Of a stretch of 13,911 nt of DNA, positions 1-6,646 are shown piece after piece. A program made the position numbers and the translations under genes. Below the pieces are notes generated by a model. That model was not told the DNA's origin. It saw nothing but the letters and a program-made list of their open reading frames with translations, and searched no databases. How positions within the stretch are numbered: the first letter of the stretch is position 1; every line of letters begins with the position of its first letter. The stretch spans positions 1-13,911 of the forward strand of contig JANYHQ010000500.1 of NCBI GenBank assembly GCA_025358985.1, given 5' to 3'. The DNA comes from Acidimicrobiales bacterium (GTDB lineage Bacteria > Actinomycetota > Acidimicrobiia > Acidimicrobiales > JANYDT01).

Positions 1-45
1 ATTTACGTCGTCGTACTCTTCTTGGCTTGCCGGTATGGCGCTCAT
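1..45 (-). CDS. Possible N-terminus of a leftward gene running off the window
   Basis: An ATG at 45-43 on the minus strand opens a frame without stops to the window edge, reading MSAIPASQEEYDDVN. A G-rich stretch (GGGGACTGGGAAC) lies directly upstream and could act as a weak ribosome binding site. Fifteen codons are too few to recognise a family, and an open frame this short can occur by chance. The acidic second half and the plausible start are the only support. If it is real, it diverges from the cyclase gene, and the two would share the 46-281 region as promoter DNA. Confidence 0.3.
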   Translation of the reverse strand, partial: MSAIPASQEEYDDVN

Positions 46-281
46 GTTCCCAGTCCCCGTAGGTCACTTGATTCTTTCTTGAGGTTTCCATCGGCCAAAG
101 CGTTTCTCCGCTTAAGAGAGAGTTGCTCGAAACTGAGTGCCCCACCAGTTGTGAGCTGACGGGGTCGCCGGATTACCCGTTGCGTCGTGCACTGTGTGTG
201 GTCGTCGGAACATCGGGCGCAGGGCTGATCTCGGGGCCGGCAAGTACGAAGGCTGATGCCCCCGGTTACGCTGACGCCCAC
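46..281. other. Upstream region of the cyclase gene, no confident gene
   Basis: The cyclase frame stays open upstream to a TTG at 123, but the extra 53 residues show no resemblance to a cyclase, a signal peptide or a membrane anchor, so they are probably untranslated. TACGCT at 267-272 matches the TANNNT -10 pattern and ends 9 bases before the preferred ATG at 282, suggesting a near-leaderless transcript. No clear -35 element is visible. The longer minus-strand frame across this stretch looks like a shadow frame. Confidence 0.4.
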
Positions 282-842
282 ATGCCGCTTCCGCCAACGA
301 TCACGAGGGTAGAGCGAACCTTCGGATTTCTCGACATCAGTCGCTTCACTGCCTACACGGACCAACGTGGCGATGCCATGGCCGTGGGGGCCTTGGCTGA
401 TTTCCGTATGGTGGTGCGTGACGTGTGCAGCCGCTGTGGGGTGCGCGTAGACAAGTGGCTGGGAGACGGCGCCAGGTTCGTATGTGTGGAAACCGCCCCC
501 CTCGTTCAAGCGGTGCTGGGTATCGAGCAGCGACTGTCGGAAATTGGGTTCCCCCTTCCGTTGCGTGCTGGCATCGCATCAGGGCTGGTGATTCTGTTTG
601 ACGGTGACGACTACATCGGTATGCCGGTGAACTTGGCCAGTCGGCTGTGCGCCGAGGCATCGCCGGGCGAGGTCCTGGTCACCGATGTTGTTGCTCAGTC
701 GGCTCCCGAGTGGGCCCGTAGCCGTTGGATGGGGGACTTGGACGTGCGGGGAGTGGCCGCCCCGGTGGCGGTAGTTGCTCTGTCGAGCGTGTCGGAGCCG
801 GTGAAACCAGATCCGGTGACTCCACCGGCAGCTGTGCGCTGA
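282..842 (+). CDS. Stand-alone class III adenylate/guanylate cyclase domain protein
   Basis: This gene probably makes cyclic AMP (or cyclic GMP) from the nucleoside triphosphate, in the cytoplasm. The 186-residue product is almost only a cyclase homology domain. FLDISRFT carries the first metal-binding Asp (D18). DKWLGDG carries a candidate base-contacting Lys (K58) and the second metal Asp (D62). DDYIGMPVNLASRL carries the second base-selecting position (around D110), the transition-state Asn (N117) and Arg (R121). PGEVLVTD follows as in typical family members. All catalytic positions appear intact, so activity is likely; class III cyclases work as dimers with two composite sites. No membrane segment, HAMP or sensor domain is present, so the input signal is unclear. 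I chose ATG 282 because the family homology begins shortly after it and a -10-like element precedes it; a TTG at 123 would add 53 unsupported residues. The C-terminus is a short Pro/Val-rich tail. Confidence 0.82.
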   Translation: MPLPPTITRVERTFGFLDISRFTAYTDQRGDAMAVGALADFRMVVRDVCSRCGVRVDKWLGDGARFVCVETAPLVQAVLGIEQRLSEIGFPLPLRAGIASGLVILFDGDDYIGMPVNLASRLCAEASPGEVLVTDVVAQSAPEWARSRWMGDLDVRGVAAPVAVVALSSVSEPVKPDPVTPPAAVR

Positions 843-846
843 GCCC

Positions 847-3390
847 TCAAACGCCGAACAGCTCGGCCAGACCGGCCGCCTCACGGGCCCGTAACGCCTG
901 GTACACCCGGAGGCGCTCCATATGCTGGGCCAACTGCTTCTCCCCTTGAGGAACGCTGTGGGTGGCGTAGAAGGCCAAAATGTTCTCGCCTACCCCCGGT
1001 TCGCTGCGCTGAACCAGGCCCTCCACCAGTCGCACCACGGCGTTGGCCGGCACCTTGGCCACGATTTGGGTCCAGTGATCGCGTACGAATGCCCACGATT
1101 CGGGCCCGTTGACTCGATCGCTACACACGCGTACGAAGGCGAAGGCGGTGTCTTGGGTACGCACCGATTCCGAGAGGAACAAGTCCAGCGTGCGCGGGCG
1201 AAGGTCGGGGTTCTCGAATCCGCCGAGCCCATGGAGAAAGCGCTGTACCAATTGCGGGTTGGTGGTGGTGGATCGGATTTCGTTGTATCGATTCCAGCGC
1301 GCCGAGTCTCCCTGATGCGAGCAGATGGACACGATGGCCGGTGCCACATCGGGATCGAACTCGCCACCATCGAGCACCGCAGGTAGCGATGCTTCTGCGG
1401 CGGCGATCACTTGTGGATCACGGGCCAGGTTACCCAGCGCGCTGATGATTTGAGCACGTACCTGCCCGGCCAAAGCAGGCTCACCCAAGACGGCGTTCCA
1501 ACCGAGATCAGCCAACGCCGGCGAGCACAATACCTTCACCATGGACTGAAGACCGGGGCGGCTCTCGTCGCCCGCGATTTGGTCCAACGAGCCCAACCCA
1601 CCGAGCAAGGCACTCCAGACATTGGGGTCACGTTCGGCCTGGAATCCTGCGGCCAACTCCACAAAATCCGATGCCGGTGACACGCCGGACAGCACCGCCG
1701 CCCAAGTATCGGACACCAAGCCGTAGCGTTCCACGGGAACAAGGGAATGCACTGTTTTACGCAATGCCCCCAGGGTGGTGGCGTCGTAGCGCACCCGGTA
1801 GAAACCGTGTCCTCCGGCGTTCACCACAGGAGCACCGGCGCCGGGGGCAAGGGCCACCACCGATGGCTCTGGGCCCAGGCTGAGACGCCCTACTTCGGCA
1901 TCCGGAGTGGCCCGATACAGAACCGGAACTTGCCACGACCCGGCTGGTCCATCAGCCAGGAATGAGAATCGAGACTGGGAAAGTGTCATCGACGAGTCCT
2001 GGACCGACGCGCTGATCAGGGGAAAGCCACCTTGGAAGATCCACGTGTCCATGATCTGGCGAACCGGCTCGCCGGTGACCTCTTCGATGGCATCCCACAA
2101 ATCCGTGGTTTCGGCATTGGCATAACTATGCGCACGTAGGTAATGGCGGACACCATCGCGGAAGCGGTCCACTCCCAGGTACTGCTCCAACATGCGTAGC
2201 ACCGCCGCGCCCTTTTCGTAGGTGAGGATGTCGAACATGCCATTGGCATCGGTAGGTGAAACAACAGGAAACTCAATAGGTCGGGTGCTGTGCAGACCAT
2301 CAACCGCCATAGCGGCTGAGCGGTACACGCTGAAACTGGTCCAGCGGTCCCACTCCGGTTTCCAGGCGTCGACACAGGCGATTTCCATGAACGTGGCAAA
2401 CGCCTCGTTCAGCCACAGACCGTTCCACCACTTCATGGTGACCAGGTCGCCGAACCACATATGGGCGATTTCGTGCGCCACCACATCGGCGATGCGTTCC
2501 AGTTCCGGCTTGGCGGCAGTGGCTGGATCCACCAACAAGAGCATCTCTCGGAACGTGACAGCACCCAGGTTCTCCATGGCGCCAGCCGCAAAATCGGGCA
2601 GCGCCAACAGGTCCAGCTTGTCGCCCGGATAGGCAATGTCGTAGTACTTGGCGAAGTACCGCAATGAGAAAGCGCCGATCTCGAGGGCGAACTGTGTGAG
2701 ATGGGACATGCCCGGGCGGTGGATGATACGTAGCGGTACGCCGTCCACGTCGATGGGCTCGGTAGCTTCCAACTCACCCACCACGAAGCACACCAGATAC
2801 GTGGACATCTTCATGGTGTCGCCGAAGTGCACGGAGCGTTTTCCCGAGGCCAACGTGCTCTCGTCGACGATTGGAGAGTTGGAGATGGCCATGAGTGCGT
2901 TGTCCACCACCAGGGTCACGCCGAACACCGCTTTGAAGTCGGGCTCGTCCCAGCACGGAAAGGCCCGTCTGGCGTCGGTGGCTTCCATCTGGGTGGTGGC
3001 AATGACCTTGGTGGTGCCATCGTCGGCCTCGTAGGTGCTGGCGTAGAACCCCACCAGTCGGTCGTTCAGGACACCCTGGAATTCGTAGGTGAGCTTAGCT
3101 TCGCCGATTCTCAGGGTGCGGGCCAGGGTGATGGTGCACCGTTCGGTGGTGGAATCGAGCTCGATGGCTGTGGTGTCGATACGGACACCGTCGGGGTCCA
3201 CCACCCATGCCCGGTCGATGACGAGATCGGCGGCGTTGCATACGATCTGCGCCGTGGGTTCGTGAACGTCCACGGTGATTACTGCTCGACCTACAAAGTC
3301 GCGCTGACCCAGGTCCGGGGACAGGGTGAGGTCGTAGCGGTTAGGCAGAATGGTCCGGGGCAGCCGGTATGGGTTCAAGGTGTCGCTCAC
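847..3390 (-). CDS. pepN: Aminopeptidase N, M1 family zinc metallopeptidase
   Basis: A cytosolic zinc exopeptidase that removes N-terminal residues from peptides in the late steps of protein turnover. The 847-residue length matches actinobacterial PepN. The N-terminal beta domain holds the exopeptidase motif GAMEN (270-274). The zinc site is HEIAH (H306, E307, H310) followed 18 residues later by E329 in WLNEAF, the classic HEXXH-18-E arrangement. TYEKGA supplies the catalytic Tyr (Y391). The C-terminal half (about 510-830) resembles the ERAP1_C helical domain that closes over the active site. There is no signal peptide. The start is a GTG at 3390-3388; AACACT (complement of 3397-3402) lies 6 bases before it as a weak -10-like element, and no strong ribosome site is visible. 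The gene runs head-on into the cyclase gene with only 4 bases between stop codons, and diverges from the kinase gene across 97 bp. Confidence 0.95.
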   Translation of the reverse strand: MSDTLNPYRLPRTILPNRYDLTLSPDLGQRDFVGRAVITVDVHEPTAQIVCNAADLVIDRAWVVDPDGVRIDTTAIELDSTTERCTITLARTLRIGEAKLTYEFQGVLNDRLVGFYASTYEADDGTTKVIATTQMEATDARRAFPCWDEPDFKAVFGVTLVVDNALMAISNSPIVDESTLASGKRSVHFGDTMKMSTYLVCFVVGELEATEPIDVDGVPLRIIHRPGMSHLTQFALEIGAFSLRYFAKYYDIAYPGDKLDLLALPDFAAGAMENLGAVTFREMLLLVDPATAAKPELERIADVVAHEIAHMWFGDLVTMKWWNGLWLNEAFATFMEIACVDAWKPEWDRWTSFSVYRSAAMAVDGLHSTRPIEFPVVSPTDANGMFDILTYEKGAAVLRMLEQYLGVDRFRDGVRHYLRAHSYANAETTDLWDAIEEVTGEPVRQIMDTWIFQGGFPLISASVQDSSMTLSQSRFSFLADGPAGSWQVPVLYRATPDAEVGRLSLGPEPSVVALAPGAGAPVVNAGGHGFYRVRYDATTLGALRKTVHSLVPVERYGLVSDTWAAVLSGVSPASDFVELAAGFQAERDPNVWSALLGGLGSLDQIAGDESRPGLQSMVKVLCSPALADLGWNAVLGEPALAGQVRAQIISALGNLARDPQVIAAAEASLPAVLDGGEFDPDVAPAIVSICSHQGDSARWNRYNEIRSTTTNPQLVQRFLHGLGGFENPDLRPRTLDLFLSESVRTQDTAFAFVRVCSDRVNGPESWAFVRDHWTQIVAKVPANAVVRLVEGLVQRSEPGVGENILAFYATHSVPQGEKQLAQHMERLRVYQALRAREAAGLAELFGV

Positions 3391-3473
3391 TCGCTCAGTG
3401 TTGCAGCTACCCCCGCTGGAGGGGAACCCGAGCGCGAGTCCACGGGGTCAGGGGGGCCGGGGTGGGCAACGAC

Positions 3474-3479
3474 TAACCT
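3474..3479 (+). promoter_or_regulatory. -10 element TAACCT for a leaderless kinase transcript
   Basis: TAACCT fits the TANNNT -10 pattern and ends 8 bases before the GTG at 3488. Transcription would begin at or next to the start codon. No Shine-Dalgarno sequence precedes the GTG, which agrees with leaderless translation, common in actinobacteria. No good -35 is visible. Confidence 0.5.
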
Positions 3480-3487
3480 GCCCGCAC

Positions 3488-4519
3488 GTGAACCGTCCCG
3501 TCCCCCATGAGGCCACGTTCGACGTGGTCACCATCGGCCATGCCATCGTCGACGTACTCGGCTACGTCCCCGAGGATTTCCTGGAAGCGCATGGTTTGTC
3601 CAAGGGCATCATGGAACTGGTGGACGCCGCCCGGGCCGTGCCGTTGTACCAGGAAATGTGCCACGTGGCGCAGGCCACGGGCGATGACCTCCTGCAGATC
3701 AGTGGCGGCTCGGCGGCCAACACGGCCGTGGTGGCGGCCCTATTGGGGGCGCGTACCGGATTCGTGGGCAAGGTTCGTGAAGACGAACTGGGGCATGTGT
3801 TCACCGCCAACATCCGCGCTGCGGGCGTCCACTTCAGTACCCGTCAGTCTGACCACACCGCTGACCCCACCGGTCGGTGTCTCATCAACGTCACTCCGGA
3901 TGCCGAACGCACCATGAGCACCTACCTCGGCGCCGCTCGTGGATTGCGGGTGCCAGACATGGATGAGTCGTTGCTGGGTGGCGCCCAGGTCACCTATCTG
4001 GAGGGTTACCTGTGGGACGAGATCTATGCCCGGGCAGCACTTGAGCGGGCCATCGCAGTAGTCCATCGCGAGGGTCGCCGGTTCTCGCTGACCCTGTCAG
4101 ACCCGTTCTGTGTTGACCGCTTCCGGGCGGAGTGGATCGAGCTCATCACTGGATCGGTGGACATCTTGTTCGGCAACGAGGCGGAGTTGTTGTCGCTGTT
4201 CGAAACGGACAATCTAGAGTTGGCGTTGGAGCGGGTGGGTTCCATGTGCGAAATCGCCTCCATCACCCGTGGCGCCAAAGGGTCGCTGGTAGTAAGCGCG
4301 GATGGTATCGAGGATGTGGCGGCGCATCCCGTGGATCATGTGATGGACACCACCGGTGCCGGTGATGCCTACGCCGGGGGATTCCTGTATGGGTTCACCC
4401 GCGGCCATTCGTTGGTGCGTTCCGCAGAGTTGGGTGGCTTGGCGGCTGCCGAGGTCATCAGCCACCTCGGAGCTCGACCGACGCCAGCACTGCTAGAGAT
4501 GTCGGCCGAACTGCGCTGA
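3488..4519 (+). CDS. PfkB-family (ribokinase-fold) kinase, adenosine-kinase-like
   Basis: A cytosolic small-molecule kinase that transfers the ATP gamma-phosphate to a sugar or nucleoside hydroxyl; the best guess at substrate is adenosine or a related nucleoside. In the 343-residue product, GGSAANTA (73-80) is the first PfkB signature, NEAE (230-233) is the Mg/phosphate-contacting NxxE-type motif, and DTTGAGDAYAGGFL (287-300) is the second signature with the anion-hole glycines and catalytic base D293. The C-terminal AAEVISHLGARP is typical of the bacterial adenosine-kinase-like group. An upstream start at 3350 is possible in frame, but it would lie inside pepN and add low-complexity residues. 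GTG 3488 directly precedes the conserved FDVVTIGHAIVD strand and follows a -10 element. Substrate specificity cannot be settled from sequence; ribokinase or fructokinase activity is the alternative. Confidence 0.85.
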   Translation: MNRPVPHEATFDVVTIGHAIVDVLGYVPEDFLEAHGLSKGIMELVDAARAVPLYQEMCHVAQATGDDLLQISGGSAANTAVVAALLGARTGFVGKVREDELGHVFTANIRAAGVHFSTRQSDHTADPTGRCLINVTPDAERTMSTYLGAARGLRVPDMDESLLGGAQVTYLEGYLWDEIYARAALERAIAVVHREGRRFSLTLSDPFCVDRFRAEWIELITGSVDILFGNEAELLSLFETDNLELALERVGSMCEIASITRGAKGSLVVSADGIEDVAAHPVDHVMDTTGAGDAYAGGFLYGFTRGHSLVRSAELGGLAAAEVISHLGARPTPALLEMSAELR

Positions 4520-4538
4520 GAGGCCGGCGGCGCACTTC

Positions 4539-4580
4539 GCGCCCGAGAGTGGGTCTCAGCTCCATTGTCGGGCGCAATTT
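4539..4580. terminator. Candidate hairpin terminator between convergent genes
   Basis: GCGCCCGA (4539-4546) and TCGGGCGC (4568-4575) form a perfect 8-bp inverted repeat around a 21-base loop, followed on the plus strand by AATTT. It sits between the kinase stop (4519) and the peroxiredoxin stop (4599), which run toward each other, so it could end transcription from one or both sides. The long loop and the lack of a proper T-run make this uncertain. A smaller competing hairpin (GGCGC-ACTTC-GCGCC, 4529-4543) overlaps it. Confidence 0.4.
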
Positions 4581-4598
4581 GCATCGAGCTATGCGTAC

Positions 4599-5057
4599 TT
4601 ACTGGAGTGTGGCCAGGTCCGCCAGTACCTCGGCGGCATGGGTACCAGGATCCTTCACGTCATAGGCCTTAGCAATCACGCCCTCGGGGTTGATGAGAAA
4701 CGAGTAACGCTCCGGAAAGTTGGCATACGGATGATCCGCGGCGCGGACTACCTCATAGGCCGTACCCACTGCCTTGTCCACGTCGGACAGCAACGGATAT
4801 TCAAGTGCCTGGTTCTCCCTGAAGGCCTTGTTGTCGGCGGGAGTGTCGAATGAAGCGCCGATGACTCGGCAGTTGGCGTCAGCAAAGCTCTGGGCACTGT
4901 CACGCAGCGCCTGTCCTTCAACCGTTCAGCCAGGGGTTCCGGCCTTCGGATACCACCACAGAAGGACCCACGAGCCAGCCTGTTCAGCAAGGCTCACGGT
5001 GGTTCCGTCCTGATCGGGTAGCGCAAACGCGGGGGCAGGGGTACCTGCACTCAGCAT
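4599..5057 (-). CDS. bcp: Selenocysteine-containing peroxiredoxin, Bcp/PrxQ type (in-frame TGA = Sec44)
   Basis: A thiol/selenol peroxidase that reduces hydrogen peroxide and organic peroxides. Read through from ATG 5057, the frame gives 152 residues, the usual Bcp/PrxQ length. Its only internal stop is TGA at codon 44 (4928-4926). The context is YPKAGTPG-U-TVEG, where the family has the peroxidatic Cys: the PxxxTxxC motif becomes P37, T41, U44. The supporting Arg is R117 in FPERYSFLI, followed by the family's NPEG turn. The frame downstream of the TGA is fully conserved, so this is not decay. A SECIS-like hairpin starts 14 bases after the UGA. GAGAGGAAG (complement of 5062-5070) is a good ribosome site 4 bases before the ATG. 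The usual resolving Cys at +5 is absent (Q49); the only Cys is C63, so the enzyme would be 1-Sec, recycled by an external thiol. It is the last gene of the VOC-crotonase operon, 48 bp behind the crotonase gene. A conventional call would give only a C-terminal fragment from about 4793. Confidence 0.87.
4883..4920 (-). promoter_or_regulatory. Bacterial SECIS-like hairpin inside the peroxiredoxin gene
   Basis: In the mRNA, GGCGCUG (4911-4905) pairs with CAGUGCC (4899-4893) in 7 pairs, one of them G-U, closing a 5-base loop CGUGA (4904-4900). The stem begins 14 bases after the UGA, and loop position 2 is G. A lower helix of 5 pairs (UGAAG at 4920-4916 with CUUUG at 4887-4883, including wobbles) is separated by an internal loop. 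Distance, small loop and early loop G match what is known of bacterial SECIS elements, which recruit SelB carrying Sec-tRNA to the UGA. The fold was judged by eye, without energy calculation. Confidence 0.75.
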
Positions 5058-5061
5058 GGGG

Positions 5062-5070
5062 CTTCCTCTC
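5062..5070 (-). promoter_or_regulatory. Ribosome binding site of the Sec-peroxiredoxin
   Basis: GAGAGGAAG on the minus strand lies 4 bases before the ATG at 5057-5055. It fixes the start well upstream of the TGA and shows that ribosomes are meant to begin before it, which supports readthrough over a short downstream start. Confidence 0.7.
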
Positions 5071-5105
5071 GAAACACTCGACAGCACGTTGCTGCCGGTG
5101 ACGTT

Positions 5106-5903
5106 TTACCCCACCTGCTTGCGGCCGCGTTCCATGATGGCGTCCCGGGTTCGTTCCAGATCAGCCGGAGTGAAGGTGGATGCGTACTCGCGATTCACGC
5201 GCCGCTCGTGGAGTAGGCCGTCGTGCACGGTCATGGTGTGGATGGCGCGATAGCTGGCCAGCAATGTGCGTACGGCGGGACCGTTGTTGCGGGCGATGTC
5301 GGCCGCCACTGCCCGTGCCGTGGCAATCAGGTCGGCATGGGTCACCACGCGGTTCACCAGTCCGAACGCCAGAGCCTCATCAGCACCCATGAAGTTGCCA
5401 GTGAGGCTCATCTCCGCCGCCCGCCGCATACCGATGGCCTGAGGAAGCAACACCGACAATCCCCACCCGGGCAGCACCCCAACCCGCGTATGCGTGTCGC
5501 CGAACGCCGCCCGTTCCGAGGCCACCAGGAAGTCGCACTGCAACGCCAGTTCGAAACCGCCGGTGATGGCCACGCCGTTGATGGCGCCGATCACTGGTTT
5601 GGTGGTGATGGTCCACGGAGTAGCGGGGGCGTCGTCGTTGCCGAGACCTTCGCCGACGTCTCGTCCTCCACCGCCGAGTTCTTTGAGGTCGAGCCCCGCG
5701 CAAAACGCTGGGTCCGTACCGGTGAGGATGATCACATCGGAGTCGGAGCTCTCGGCCGCGGCCATCTGCAGGCGAAGTTGGCGTTGCAGAGCTACCGACA
5801 ACGCGTTGCGCGCCTGCGGGCGGTTAAGGGTCACAGTGGCGATGCGCTCAGTGACATCGAGCAGAACGAGTTCAGATTCGGCGGACGTCATGTGGTCCTT
5901 CAC
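5106..5903 (-). CDS. Enoyl-CoA hydratase/isomerase (crotonase) family protein
   Basis: A cytosolic crotonase-fold enzyme acting on an acyl-CoA. The 265-residue length is normal for the family. CAGLDLKE (68-75) and ITGGFELA (113-120) provide the two backbone NH groups of the oxyanion hole and one acidic residue, E118. The position of the second crotonase glutamate (E164 of the rat enzyme, in FGxPE) is H138 in FGDTHTRVGVLPGWG, so classical hydration of 2-enoyl-CoA is uncertain. This DTHxRVGVLPGWG pattern is one I associate with actinobacterial EchA-type proteins. The gene starts with GTG 5903, overlapping the preceding TGA as GTGA; an ATG at 5891 with AAGGA just upstream is the alternative and would drop four residues. 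It is the middle gene of the leftward operon. The substrate is unknown. Confidence 0.86.
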   Translation of the reverse strand: MKDHMTSAESELVLLDVTERIATVTLNRPQARNALSVALQRQLRLQMAAAESSDSDVIILTGTDPAFCAGLDLKELGGGGRDVGEGLGNDDAPATPWTITTKPVIGAINGVAITGGFELALQCDFLVASERAAFGDTHTRVGVLPGWGLSVLLPQAIGMRRAAEMSLTGNFMGADEALAFGLVNRVVTHADLIATARAVAADIARNNGPAVRTLLASYRAIHTMTVHDGLLHERRVNREYASTFTPADLERTRDAIMERGRKQVG

Positions 5904-6571
5904 AGATGGGCGGTCATGAGGGCAATGGGCACGGTGGCCCCCGCCTTGGAGGAGATGGTGGTGATCTTTCGGCCGGCCTGTACGGCGTCGACCGGTGCTT
6001 TCATCAGGTCGCCAAGGAACTCTGCGGTGGCCTCGAGGTTGTCGACTGTGTACGCGATACCGAAGAAGCGGGCGGGCTGTTGGGCCGCGTGGGGATCAAC
6101 ATCGGGCGACCCCACCACTTCCAGCACCACCTTGTCGGCGTCTCCGCCATCGGGGTTTCCCAGCCAGAAGAAGGCCTGACTCATGGGCTTGCCATAAGCC
6201 TCACCCTGGCGTCGCCGCCGACACGGTAGGCCAAGTGACTCCAGGGTTGTCACGGTGCGCTCCACGTCGGGTGTCATAAGCACGAGATGGTCGATGGAGG
6301 CAATGCCGTTGGCATGCTCGGCCGACCCCTTGGGTGGTTGGGGGTTGACTCCCGTGACCACGGTGGTAGGGAGCCCCTCGATACTGGTGACTCCCTCCAG
6401 GCCATTCCCCTGTAGGGACCAGGCCACGATCCCCTTGCCGTTGCCGGTGCCGGTGCCCACGAAGTCATGCCTGGTGCGCCCCACGGTGGTGGAGGCGTCG
6501 TGAATGTCGAACCCGAGGGCCGCCCAGGTGTCGGGGATGTCGGCAATGGTAAGAGCCACGAGATCGATCAT
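5900..6571 (-). CDS. VOC-superfamily (glyoxalase/dioxygenase fold) protein
   Basis: The 223-residue product contains paired beta-alpha-beta-beta-beta modules of the vicinal oxygen chelate fold, clearest from about residue 88. IDHLVLMTPDVERT (93-106) is the typical start of the first module with candidate metal ligand H95, and VVLEVVG (148-154) carries candidate ligand E151. In the second module the matching positions are FGIAYTVDNLE (170-180) and VPIALMTAH (214-222), with no evident His or Glu at the expected places, so the metal site may be incomplete or reduced. The reaction is unknown; VOC proteins include glyoxalases, epimerases, dioxygenases and resistance proteins. It is the first gene of the operon with the crotonase (4-bp overlap) and the Sec-peroxiredoxin, and has a promoter directly before its ATG. 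The first 85 residues are less clearly assigned. Confidence 0.75.
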   Translation of the reverse strand: MIDLVALTIADIPDTWAALGFDIHDASTTVGRTRHDFVGTGTGNGKGIVAWSLQGNGLEGVTSIEGLPTTVVTGVNPQPPKGSAEHANGIASIDHLVLMTPDVERTVTTLESLGLPCRRRRQGEAYGKPMSQAFFWLGNPDGGDADKVVLEVVGSPDVDPHAAQQPARFFGIAYTVDNLEATAEFLGDLMKAPVDAVQAGRKITTISSKAGATVPIALMTAHL

Positions 6572-6579
6572 GGGGGCGG

Positions 6580-6609
6580 ACGTTACGGCCCAGATTCAGC
6601 GATCGCCAA
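6580..6609 (-). promoter_or_regulatory. Promoter of the VOC-crotonase-peroxiredoxin operon (leaderless)
   Basis: On the minus strand, TTGGCG (complement of 6604-6609) and TAACGT (complement of 6580-6585) are 18 bases apart and resemble -35 and -10 boxes. TAACGT ends 8 bases before the ATG at 6571, and no Shine-Dalgarno sequence intervenes, so the transcript is probably leaderless. This promoter likely drives all three genes down to 4599. Confidence 0.6.
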
Positions 6610-6646
6610 GCGTCGAGTGGAGTCCGGTCGTCGCCGGCCTGGTGGG

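Noticed and set aside
42..509. Minus-strand open frame of 155 codons at the left end
   Set aside because: It is composition-biased, has no recognisable motif and lies mostly opposite the cyclase gene, whose catalytic motifs are clear.
3350..3487. Longer kinase start at 3350 inside the pepN gene
   Set aside because: The added residues are low complexity and Gly/Arg/Pro-rich; the family begins right after GTG 3488, which follows a -10 box.
4599..4793. Short separate gene for a 64-residue peroxiredoxin fragment starting at TTG 4793, or a decayed pseudogene
   Set aside because: The upstream 88 codons continue the same family in the same frame, with only the TGA at the catalytic position, a proper ribosome site at the upstream ATG and a SECIS-like hairpin. 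Decay would not place its only stop exactly at the Cys codon.
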